Source: an uncultured Methylotenera sp. (GTDB taxonomy: Bacteria > Pseudomonadota > Gammaproteobacteria > Burkholderiales > Methylophilaceae). Taken from it: a DNA stretch of 5,973 nt. Shown here in pieces: positions 1 to 5,730 of this stretch. Made by a program: the position numbers and the translations under genes. Each line of letters starts with the position of its first letter. The first letter of the stretch is position 1. The notes below the pieces were generated by a model. It had not been told where the DNA came from and ran no database searches. It was given only the letters and a program-made list of their open reading frames with translations. The DNA is taken from the NCBI GenBank assembly GCA_937957775.1, contig CALFXV010000104.1, positions 1 through 5,973 on the forward strand. Direction: 5' to 3'.

Positions 1-450
1 AATCTTCGCAGCATGAAGCCTGGCCATAACAGCCTGCAAAGCAGCGAAGTTGAGCACATCGCCCAGACCTTGAACGTCAAAGCGGAAGAAGTGCGGGAAA
101 TGGAGGCGCGCCTTAACGGCCACGAAATCGCTTTAGAATCCAGCGCGGATGACGACGAAGACGGTCATTACAGCCCCATCGCCTACTTGCAAGACGAGCG
201 CTTAGAGCCACTGGCCGCCATGCAAGCCAAACAAACCGAAGCCTTTGAAAGCAATGGCTTGAGCCATGCCTTGCAACACTTGGATGAGCGTAGCCGTCGC
301 GTGGTGGAAGCGCGTTGGTTGCAAGACGACGGCGGCAAAACCTTGCACGAATTGGCTGCCGAATTTGGTGTGTCTGCAGAACGCATACGCCAAATCGAGC
401 AAAAAGCCATGCAAAAAATTAAAAGCACCATGCTGGCATACCAAGCTTAA
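1..450 (+). CDS. rpoH: RNA polymerase heat-shock sigma factor RpoH (sigma-32), C-terminal part
   Basis: This is the C-terminal half (149 residues) of the sigma factor that directs RNA polymerase to heat-shock promoters. The frame is open to the left edge, so the start lies outside the window; the ATG at 13 is internal. The first visible residues, NLR, match the end of the RpoH box (QRKLFFNLR in E. coli), a signature separating RpoH from other sigma-70 family members. A region-3 helix follows (visible residues 16-38, with VREMEARL), then an acidic linker (SADDDEDG, 48-55) resembling the SSDDDSD stretch of E. coli RpoH. Region 4 follows, with LDERSRRVVEARWL (94-107) and the -35-binding helix-turn-helix LHELAAEFGVSAERIRQIEQ (115-134). 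The C-terminus is intact and of normal length. The gene is followed at once by an intrinsic terminator, so it is the last gene of its transcript. RpoS and RpoD are less likely because of the RpoH box and linker. Confidence 0.95.
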   Translation, partial: NLRSMKPGHNSLQSSEVEHIAQTLNVKAEEVREMEARLNGHEIALESSADDDEDGHYSPIAYLQDERLEPLAAMQAKQTEAFESNGLSHALQHLDERSRRVVEARWLQDDGGKTLHELAAEFGVSAERIRQIEQKAMQKIKSTMLAYQA

Positions 451-466
451 ATTCGGCTAGCTTGAG

Positions 467-495
467 AAAAAGGCTGCGACACGCAGCCTTTTTTA
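467..495 (+). terminator. Rho-independent terminator of rpoH
   Basis: A perfect 12-bp inverted repeat (467-478 with 482-493) has the core AGGCTGCG / CGCAGCCT, a 3-nt loop ACA, and flanking A and T runs. The T run 489-494 forms the U-tract. It begins 16 nt after the rpoH stop codon and insulates rpoH from the ubiquinone operon downstream. The A/T symmetry means it could also work on the minus strand, but no minus-strand gene needs it here. Confidence 0.93.
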
Positions 496-536
496 TTGGC
501 GATGCGCTGCGTCTTAAGCAATCTATGCCTAGCCTA

Positions 537-565
537 TTGATGTCGCTGCCACGCCGTTCTGTTAT
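537..565 (+). promoter_or_regulatory. Candidate sigma-70 promoter for the DUF971-ubiE-ubiJ-ubiB operon
   Basis: TTGATG (537-542) and TGTTAT (560-565) are separated by exactly 17 nt. Each hexamer matches 4 of 6 consensus positions of the -35 and -10 elements. Transcription would begin near 572, giving a leader of about 25 nt before the ATG at 596. Its position between a strong terminator and the first gene of a tightly packed operon supports it. It is read from sequence only and could be a chance match. Confidence 0.5.
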
Positions 566-595
566 CATCCTATTTTACAAAAAGTTGACCCAAGC

Positions 596-961
596 ATGAG
601 TAAGCCCAACCCTAGACCAACCGACATAAAGCTGCACCAAGCCTCGCGTTTATTGGAAATAAAATTCGACGATCAGACCGAGTGCATGCTCTCTTGCGAA
701 TTTTTGCGCGTCCACTCGCCCTCCGCTGAAGTCAAAGGCCACGGCCCTGGCCAAGAAGTGCTGCAAACCGGTAAAGAACTGGTCAACATCAGCCAAATCG
801 AAGCAGTAGGCAATTACGCAATTAAACTGGTGTTCAGCGACGGCCACGATACCGGCTTGTATTCCTGGGATTACTTATACGAACTGGCGCGCAACTACGA
901 AGCCTTGTGGTTGGAGTACTTAGGTAAACTAAGTGTGGCCGGCTTGAGTCGAAGCGAATAA
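596..961 (+). CDS. DUF971 (GBBH-like N-terminal domain) protein
   Basis: A 121-residue soluble protein consisting of a single DUF971 domain, the small beta-rich module also found at the N-terminus of gamma-butyrobetaine hydroxylases and at the C-terminus of HCF101-type Fe-S carrier proteins. Recognisable family features are the opening strand pair ([16 protein letters not shown], residues 11-26), the [18 protein letters not shown] segment (33-50), and the strongly conserved [11 protein letters not shown] motif (87-97) after FSDGHDTG. There is no signal peptide or membrane segment. The ATG at 596 is the natural start for the family length; no strong Shine-Dalgarno sequence precedes it, only an A-rich AAAAAG about 11 nt upstream. 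It is the first gene of the ubi run and ends 11 nt before ubiE. The domain assignment is secure. The biochemical role is not established, and a link to ubiquinone synthesis is inferred only from its position. Confidence 0.9.
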   Translation: MSKPNPRPTDIKLHQASRLLEIKFDDQTECMLSCEFLRVHSPSAEVKGHGPGQEVLQTGKELVNISQIEAVGNYAIKLVFSDGHDTGLYSWDYLYELARNYEALWLEYLGKLSVAGLSRSE

Positions 962-963
962 GC

Positions 964-968
964 GAGGG
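964..968 (+). promoter_or_regulatory. Shine-Dalgarno sequence of ubiE
   Basis: GAGGG lies 4 nt before the ATG at 973, just after the stop of the DUF971 gene (959-961). It is the best ribosome-binding site in the plus-strand operon and confirms the ubiE start. The other ubi genes lack comparable sites, so ubiE may be the best-translated member. Confidence 0.7.
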
Positions 969-972
969 ACAC

Positions 973-1713
973 ATGTCTGAGCAACAACAAACCCATTTTG
1001 GTTTTAAAACCGTGGCCGAAGGCGAAAAAGCCAAGAAAGTCGGCGAGGTTTTCCATTCCGTGGCCAGCAAATACGACTTGATGAACGACGTCATGTCGGC
1101 CGGCTTGCACCGCACTTGGAAACGCTTTGCCGTGGAAATCAGCGGCGTTAAAGCCGGCGACACGGTATTAGACATTGCCGGCGGAAGCGGCGATTTATCC
1201 AAACTGTTTGCGCAAAAAGTTGGGCCAAACGGCCGCGTCATCTTAACCGACATCAACGCCTCCATGCTCAGCGTCGGCCGCGACCGCATGTTGGACGCCG
1301 GCCTAAATGTCCCAACCTTGCAATGCGACGCAGAAAAATTACCCTTCCCCGATGGCCATTTTGATTGCGTCATCGTCGCCTTTGGCTTGCGCAACATGAC
1401 ACACAAAGACCAGGCCTTGGCGGAAATGCAGCGCGTGCTCAAAGTCGGTGGCCGCCTCTTGGTATTGGAATTCTCTAAAGTGTGGCAACCCTTGAGCAAA
1501 CTCTACGATGCCTATTCCTTTAAATTACTGCCCATCATGGGAAAATTATTTGCTAAAGATGCCGACAGCTACCAATACCTGGCCGAGTCCATACGCATGC
1601 ACCCCGATCAAGAAACGCTGAAAAAGATGATGGAAGAAGCGGGACTGGCTAAGGTGGATTACTACAACCTAGCCGCCGGCGTGGTGGCCTTGCACAAAGG
1701 CTACAAAATCTAA
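973..1713 (+). CDS. ubiE: Ubiquinone/menaquinone biosynthesis C-methyltransferase UbiE
   Basis: A SAM-dependent C-methyltransferase of 246 residues (E. coli UbiE has 251). The family methylates the ring of 2-polyprenyl-6-methoxy-1,4-benzoquinol in ubiquinone synthesis and, in species that make it, demethylmenaquinol. Visible signatures in order are [27 protein letters not shown] (residues 26-52, the UbiE N-terminal signature), SAM-binding motif [11 protein letters not shown] (65-74), the acidic residue D93 ending strand 2 ([10 protein letters not shown]), and [17 protein letters not shown] (125-141), a second family signature. These are followed by [14 protein letters not shown] (156-169) and the C-terminal [15 protein letters not shown]. 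Nothing is missing. It lies 11 nt after the DUF971 gene and 13 nt before ubiJ, the usual ubiE-ubiJ-ubiB order of proteobacteria. The enzyme is cytoplasmic and works on the Ubi complex that UbiJ helps assemble. Whether this organism also makes menaquinone cannot be told from the window. Confidence 0.97.
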   Translation: MSEQQQTHFGFKTVAEGEKAKKVGEVFHSVASKYDLMNDVMSAGLHRTWKRFAVEISGVKAGDTVLDIAGGSGDLSKLFAQKVGPNGRVILTDINASMLSVGRDRMLDAGLNVPTLQCDAEKLPFPDGHFDCVIVAFGLRNMTHKDQALAEMQRVLKVGGRLLVLEFSKVWQPLSKLYDAYSFKLLPIMGKLFAKDADSYQYLAESIRMHPDQETLKKMMEEAGLAKVDYYNLAAGVVALHKGYKI

Positions 1714-1726
1714 TGGTGCGCATCCT

Positions 1727-2335
1727 ATGTTAACCGGTTTATCTACCCGCTTACTGCAACACCTGATTGCGCAAAACAGCTGGGCTTGCCCGATGCTGCA
1801 GCCCCATGCTGGCAAGTGCGTTGCCTTCAAACTGGGCTTTTTTAGCCGTAGCCTGATGATCTTAGAAGACGGCTCATTAGCCATGGCCGGCGACAGCCAC
1901 GTGGCGGGTGCCAGCGTCAGCCTCACCCCTAGCTTAGCCATACGCTTATTATCTGGCGACGAAGCAGCCAAACGGCAAGTGACCATCAGTGGCGACACGC
2001 ACTTGGCTGCCGAACTGGCTAAAGTACTCGCTGCCATGCGCTGGGATTTTGAGGACGACGCCAGCAAATTGGTCGGCGACGTGGCCGCGCATAAAATAGG
2101 CCAAACCTTACGCGGCATCGCCGCCACCGGCAAAGAAACCGGCAGCAATTTAGCCGCCATGCTAAGCGAATACTGGCAAGAAGAGATGCCCTTGATAGCC
2201 AAAAAACGCCAAGTCGAGGCCTTCAATAGCGACGTCGATACCTTGCGTGCCGACCTTGCTCGCTTTGAAAAAAAATTCGCCAAACTGCAACAACAACTTA
2301 ATGAGCATGCCGCTGCTAAAGGCAGCCAAGCCTAA
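1727..2335 (+). CDS. ubiJ: Ubiquinone biosynthesis accessory factor UbiJ (SCP2 domain)
   Basis: A 202-residue protein with an SCP2 sterol-carrier-like domain followed by a coiled coil, the architecture of UbiJ. In E. coli, UbiJ binds polyprenyl intermediates and, with UbiK, supports the soluble Ubi complex. The SCP2 part spans about residues 10-105. It includes the strand region GKCVAFKLGFFSRSLMILEDG (29-49) and the hallmark TISGDTHLAAELAKVLAAMRWDFEDDASKLVGD (86-118), with the typical GD-x-LA and W-D-x-E pattern. Residues about 160-196 (KKRQVEAF...LQQQLNEH) are heptad-like and charged, a likely coiled coil. There is no signal peptide or membrane span. The ATG at 1727 is 13 nt past the ubiE stop and has only a weak ribosome-binding site, so coupling to ubiE is likely. 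Sequence conservation in this family is low; the call rests on the SCP2 pattern, the coiled coil and the position between ubiE and ubiB. Confidence 0.93.
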   Translation: MLTGLSTRLLQHLIAQNSWACPMLQPHAGKCVAFKLGFFSRSLMILEDGSLAMAGDSHVAGASVSLTPSLAIRLLSGDEAAKRQVTISGDTHLAAELAKVLAAMRWDFEDDASKLVGDVAAHKIGQTLRGIAATGKETGSNLAAMLSEYWQEEMPLIAKKRQVEAFNSDVDTLRADLARFEKKFAKLQQQLNEHAAAKGSQA

Positions 2336-2336
2336 T

Positions 2337-3902
2337 ATGCGTTTATTCCGCCTGATATACATCGTCTACATTGCCTTGCGCTTCGGCTTGGACGAATTTG
2401 TCTTAAGCAACAGCAAGCTCAAACCGCTGCAAACGCTTATTAATCTACTGTTTTTCTGGCGCAACAAAAGCACGCCACGTGCGGTCAGGTTACGTTTAGC
2501 CTTAGAAGCCTTGGGGCCCATTTTTGTAAAATTTGGCCAAATGCTGTCTACCCGTCGTGATCTCATCCCCTTGGACATCGCCGACGAACTAGCCAAACTG
2601 CAAGACCAAGTGCCGCCTTTTGCCTACGCGGACGTGGAGAAAATTGTCTTGGCGGCTTACCAACTACCGCTTAATCAAGTATTCGCCAACTTTGACGAAA
2701 CCGCCGTGGCCAGCGCCTCGGTAGCACAAGTGCACTTTGCCGAATTACTCGATGGCACAGCAGTCGCGGTCAAAGTGTTGCGCCCCGGCATTGCCCAAGT
2801 CATCCACCACGACCTGGCCTTATTGGACACCGCCGCCTGGTTGCTGCAAGCACTATCATCAGAAGTCAAACGCTTAAAACCGCGTGAAGTGGTGGCAGAA
2901 TTTGCCGAGCACACCGAGAGCGAGCTAGACCTAACCTTAGAAGCAGCCAATTGCACGCGCTTGGCCGGCAACTTCCCCGACAGAAAATTACTGGTGCCTG
3001 ACGTGCATTGGGATTGGTGCCGCCAACAAGTCATGGTCATGCAACGCATGCACGGCACCCCGATTAGCAAAATCGACTTGCTGCGTGAGCAAGGCATAGA
3101 CATCAGCCAACTCGCGCACGACGGCGTGGAGATCTTCTTTACCCAGGTATTCCGCGATGGCTTTTTTCACGCCGACATGCACCCAGGCAACATCTTGGTG
3201 GTCAACAGCGGCCCGGACAAAGGCAAGTACATCGCCTTGGATTTTGGCATCATGGGCACGCTCACCGATAAAGACAAATACTACCTAGCGCGTAATTTTT
3301 TAGCCTTCTTTAACCGCGATTACCGCGATGTCGCCGTGGCCCACATTGAATCCGGCTGGGTGCCTAAAGACACCAATGTCGAAGCGCTGGAAACGGCGGT
3401 CAGGGCCATCTGCGAACCGATATTCAACAAGCCCTTAAAAGACATTTCCTTTGGCCGCACGCTATTAAGCCTATTTCAAATGTCGCGCAAATTTGGCGTG
3501 GTGATCCAACCGCAGTTGGTCATGCTGCAAAAAACCTTGCTCAATATAGAAGGCTTGGGACGCGATTTGGACCCCGACATCGACTTGTGGCAAAGCGCAA
3601 AACCGTTCTTGAAACGCTGGATGAGTGAGCAAATCGGCTGGCGCAGCATCGCTAAAAAAATCCGTAAAGAATTGCCCTTTATCGCCAAAACGCTGCCTGA
3701 AATGCCGCGCTTGGTTCACGCTTTCTTAGCGCAACAAACCGAGGCCGAACAAGACGCGCCCATGCGTGCTCAGCTAACTCAATTGATTGCGGCGCAGCAA
3801 CAGCAAGCGCGTTGGCAGAAACGCCTGTTCCTAGGTGTGGCGGTGTTGGCGAGCTTAGAAGTACTCATGCTCTTGAGTGCGTTTTGGCCCCTGGCTAACT
3901 AA
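2337..3902 (+). CDS. ubiB: Ubiquinone biosynthesis atypical kinase/ATPase UbiB
   Basis: A 521-residue member of the ABC1/ADCK/UbiB atypical protein-kinase-like family, needed for ubiquinone synthesis; its ATPase activity is thought to help extract or present membrane-bound intermediates. Family motifs visible: KFGQ (65-68, the KxGQ helix), the alanine-rich loop VASASVAQVH (124-133) that replaces the kinase P-loop, the nucleotide-binding lysine K146 in AVKVLRPG, the ExD motif E196-x-D198 in ESELDLTLEA, catalytic HADMHPGN (278-285) and DFG (302-304). The C-terminus (LFLGVAVLASLEVLMLLSAFW, 497-517) is a membrane anchor. I chose the ATG at 2337 because MRLFRLIYIVYIALRFGLDEF fits the family's N-terminus. 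It follows the ubiJ TAA (2333-2335) after one nucleotide, which indicates translational coupling. In-frame ATGs at 2247 and 2301 would only add residues encoded inside ubiJ. At 521 residues it is about 25 shorter than E. coli UbiB and ends after a single hydrophobic stretch, where E. coli has two. Confidence 0.96.
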   Translation: MRLFRLIYIVYIALRFGLDEFVLSNSKLKPLQTLINLLFFWRNKSTPRAVRLRLALEALGPIFVKFGQMLSTRRDLIPLDIADELAKLQDQVPPFAYADVEKIVLAAYQLPLNQVFANFDETAVASASVAQVHFAELLDGTAVAVKVLRPGIAQVIHHDLALLDTAAWLLQALSSEVKRLKPREVVAEFAEHTESELDLTLEAANCTRLAGNFPDRKLLVPDVHWDWCRQQVMVMQRMHGTPISKIDLLREQGIDISQLAHDGVEIFFTQVFRDGFFHADMHPGNILVVNSGPDKGKYIALDFGIMGTLTDKDKYYLARNFLAFFNRDYRDVAVAHIESGWVPKDTNVEALETAVRAICEPIFNKPLKDISFGRTLLSLFQMSRKFGVVIQPQLVMLQKTLLNIEGLGRDLDPDIDLWQSAKPFLKRWMSEQIGWRSIAKKIRKELPFIAKTLPEMPRLVHAFLAQQTEAEQDAPMRAQLTQLIAAQQQQARWQKRLFLGVAVLASLEVLMLLSAFWPLAN

Positions 3903-3934
3903 GACACGGCTAACTAAGGCCCTGCTAATAAGAA
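3891..3934 (+). repeat. Three-copy 15-bp-period tandem repeat across the ubiB stop codon
   Basis: GGCTAACTAAG occurs at 3893-3903 and again at 3908-3918. A degenerate third copy, TGCTAATAAG, is at 3923-3932. The period is 15 bp, five codons, so the ubiB frame meets a TAA at 3900-3902 and a second TAA at 3915-3917; the third copy reads through as PANK. It fills almost the whole gap between ubiB and the mutM stop. Confidence 0.75.
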
Positions 3935-3935
3935 A

Positions 3936-4775
3936 CTAGCTTTTGATGCGGGCTTTTTGGCAGTGCGCACAGAAGAAGGTCGAGCGTTGACCTAGACGCA
4001 TGGTTTTAATCGGACGCCCACACACCAAGCACGGCTCATCGGTTCGGGCATAGACAAAGTAGCTTTGTTGAAAATAACCCGGCAGGCCGTTGGTGCCAAA
4101 GAAATCCCGCAAGCTACTGCCACCGGCATTAAGCGCCTCGTTCAAAGTCAACTTAATTTCCGCTACCAGCTTTTCACATTGGTTAAGGCTTAAGCTATTG
4201 GCCGGTGTTTCCGGGTGGATGCGGCTGCGGAACAGCGATTCGGAAGCGTAGATATTGCCTACCCCCACCACCACGTGGCCGTCCATGATGGCATTTTTAA
4301 TCGCCAGGCTTTTATTGGCTAAAGCCTGCCGCAAGTACTTGGCATGAAAACCGTCTTCCAAGGGTTCCGGGCCTAAGCTGGCTAACAAAGGGTGATCGTC
4401 CTCGGCGCCATCTAACCACATCACCGCACCAAAGCGACGCGGGTCCCTTAGGCGCAGCACTTGGCCACCGACAAACGCAACGTCAAAGTGATCGTGTTTT
4501 TCTGCCGGGTAGGCGTCGCCCATCAATTGAATGCGGCCGGACATGCCTAAGTGCAAAAGCAATATGCCGGCACCGGTTTCACCGGAAAAGTCGCATAACA
4601 GGTATTTAGCTCGGCGGCGCAACCCATTGAGGGTCATGGCCGGTAGGGTTTGTGGTAAATGGCTAGGGATAGGCCAGCGTAGGCGTGGGTGACGTATGGT
4701 GACCGACTGAACCACGTGGCCGACTAGAGGCAAAAGCCCACGTCGTGTGGTTTCTACCTCTGGTAACTCAGGCAT
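3936..4775 (-). CDS. mutM: Formamidopyrimidine-DNA glycosylase MutM (Fpg)
   Basis: A bifunctional DNA glycosylase/AP lyase that removes 8-oxoguanine and formamidopyrimidines in base-excision repair. All key elements are present in 279 residues. They are the N-terminal PELPEVET with the catalytic proline (P2 before Met removal) and E3, and the lysine K57 in RRAKYLL. The damage-probing M78 is in LHLGMSG, and R113 and F115 are in DPRRFG. The helix-two-turn-helix segment VVVGVGNIYASESLF (168-182) carries N174. At the C-terminus a zinc finger has C249, C252, C269 and C272 (C-x2-C-x16-C-x2-C), with the conserved R264 in its hairpin. Length is slightly above the roughly 270 usual for Fpg. Nei is ruled out by the PELPEVE start and overall motif set. 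The ATG lies 4 nt after the stop of the DUF4340 gene and has no good Shine-Dalgarno sequence, so its translation probably depends on coupling to that gene. The gene converges with ubiB, 33 nt away. Confidence 0.97.
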   Translation of the reverse strand: MPELPEVETTRRGLLPLVGHVVQSVTIRHPRLRWPIPSHLPQTLPAMTLNGLRRRAKYLLCDFSGETGAGILLLHLGMSGRIQLMGDAYPAEKHDHFDVAFVGGQVLRLRDPRRFGAVMWLDGAEDDHPLLASLGPEPLEDGFHAKYLRQALANKSLAIKNAIMDGHVVVGVGNIYASESLFRSRIHPETPANSLSLNQCEKLVAEIKLTLNEALNAGGSSLRDFFGTNGLPGYFQQSYFVYARTDEPCLVCGRPIKTMRLGQRSTFFCAHCQKARIKS

Positions 4776-4779
4776 AGTG

Positions 4780-5676
4780 TTATTTGCTAGGTATGTTCAG
4801 CGGCGGATTAAGCATGCTAAAGCCGATATCCGATGGGAAATGGTAGATCAGCCCTTCGTCCGGTCTGGCCAACAGCAAATCAGGGGATTCTTGTATTTTG
4901 TCAAAATGCACTTTGCTGCCATCGGCCATTTTGATTTCAAAAGACGGGTAAGTCAGTTTGCGATCCGGCGTGTACATTTCCACGGACTTGGCTGGGTTAT
5001 GCAACCAAGAGAAATCCAACCACTCGTTTAATTCGTTTTGCTGTGGCTTGGCCGCCGCGATCGAGGCTTTCCATTTTCCGTCCACGATATCAACTTTAAG
5101 ATTGGCATCTTGCCATTGCTCTAAGCGGCCAAACTCAAAACCCACTACTTTTTCGCTAGGCTTTAATGGCGCTTTGTCGATCAACTCTATCAACTGTGTA
5201 GCGGCCGCTTCCGAATAGCCACCGGACACCAAATAGACATGATTACGGTGTGCCACGTATTGCTCTTCGGTCACCGGGTTGTGCGTACCGAAAGTGAATT
5301 CTTCCAAATCGCCTTCTTTGCGCACCAACTTCAATTTTAACTCTGGGTTAGTTAGGCCGAATTTTGCCATGTCACCGCCACTGATTTTATCGGTCGACTG
5401 CGCGGCAATAATGGACAAAATGCGTTGCACCGAGGCTTGATCAGCGCGCATGTTGACCGGTGCAGTGATGCGCCAGTAGCCGTCGACTTTAGCAAAGGTT
5501 ACCGGTGCTTGCGTAGGAAACTCCACGCGTATGGCATTGAACTCAGCTAACTTATAGCTAGACAATTCATGCATAGTCGATTGCTCGGCTTCGGCTTTAG
5601 GGCGTAGGTATAAAAAGGCCACTAAGCCTGCTACCACTGCCAATAAAATTAAATTCACTAACCAACGTTTTTTCAT
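4780..5676 (-). CDS. Membrane-anchored DUF4340 protein
   Basis: A 298-residue protein with one N-terminal membrane segment (about residues 5-24, after MKKR) and a long C-terminal part expected in the periplasm. It fits the DUF4340 family: repeated beta-rich segments with an aromatic W-x-I after a VDGYW turn (64-70), the FGLTNPELKLKL motif (106-117), and NPVTEEQYVAHRNHVYLVSGG (133-153), where family members show a conserved Y then VYLV. Members commonly sit next to GldF/GldG-type ABC transporter genes, as here; the molecular function is unknown, and assisting that transporter at the membrane is my inference. I start at the ATG at 5676, preceded by AGAGA (5682-5686) at 5-nt spacing. The longer frame from 5724 would add 16 residues (MVGAAPSPRC...) that merely translate the REP-like hairpin and hide the KKR-plus-hydrophobic N-terminus. 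The stop lies 4 nt before the mutM start. Confidence 0.88.
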   Translation of the reverse strand: MKKRWLVNLILLAVVAGLVAFLYLRPKAEAEQSTMHELSSYKLAEFNAIRVEFPTQAPVTFAKVDGYWRITAPVNMRADQASVQRILSIIAAQSTDKISGGDMAKFGLTNPELKLKLVRKEGDLEEFTFGTHNPVTEEQYVAHRNHVYLVSGGYSEAAATQLIELIDKAPLKPSEKVVGFEFGRLEQWQDANLKVDIVDGKWKASIAAAKPQQNELNEWLDFSWLHNPAKSVEMYTPDRKLTYPSFEIKMADGSKVHFDKIQESPDLLLARPDEGLIYHFPSDIGFSMLNPPLNIPSK

Positions 5677-5697
5677 GTCTATCTCTAATACGGAACA

Positions 5698-5721
5698 TCG
5701 CGGCGAGGGCGCCGCTCCTAC
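5698..5721 (-). repeat. REP-like palindromic element (GTAG head)
   Basis: Read on the minus strand, the element opens with GTAGGA, followed by a perfect 6-bp hairpin GCGGCG - CCCT - CGCCGC (forward 5700-5705 and 5710-5715, loop 5706-5709) and a trailing GA. A 5' GTAG tetranucleotide next to a short GC-rich stem-loop is the pattern of REP sequences mobilised by RAYT transposases in Pseudomonas, Stenotrophomonas and other gammaproteobacteria. It begins 9 nt after the stop of the GldG-like gene and ends about 20 nt before the DUF4340 ATG. There is no U-tract, so it is not a standard terminator. Only one copy is present in this window, so the repeat status is inferred from the known pattern. Confidence 0.7.
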
Positions 5722-5730
5722 CAAATAAAT

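Noticed and set aside
496..536. Possible small RNA or second hairpin between the rpoH terminator and the operon promoter.
   Set aside because: The short GCTGCG echoes there do not form a convincing stem, and no promoter-terminator pair frames the 41 nt.
834..1499. A 221-codon open frame on the minus strand opposite the DUF971 gene and ubiE.
   Set aside because: It lies antisense to two confidently identified genes, and its product shows no recognisable domain; it is explained by the codon pattern of ubiE.
1669..2283. A 204-codon open frame on the minus strand opposite ubiJ.
   Set aside because: It is antisense to ubiJ, has no recognisable motif, and has low-complexity Ser/Ala/Leu composition typical of shadow frames.
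2247..2336. Upstream extension of ubiB to the ATG at 2247 (551 residues in total).
   Set aside because: The added 30 residues (MPTLLALKKN...) overlap the ubiJ coiled-coil coding region in another frame and do not resemble a UbiB N-terminus, whereas the residues from 2337 do.
4747..5031. A 94-codon plus-strand frame across the mutM/DUF4340 junction.
   Set aside because: It is antisense to both genes, has no ribosome-binding site or family resemblance, and appears to be a chance frame.
5677..5724. Upstream extension of the DUF4340 gene to 5724.
   Set aside because: The extra 16 residues are the translated REP-like hairpin. The ATG at 5676 has an AGAGA site at good spacing and yields a proper basic-plus-hydrophobic membrane anchor.
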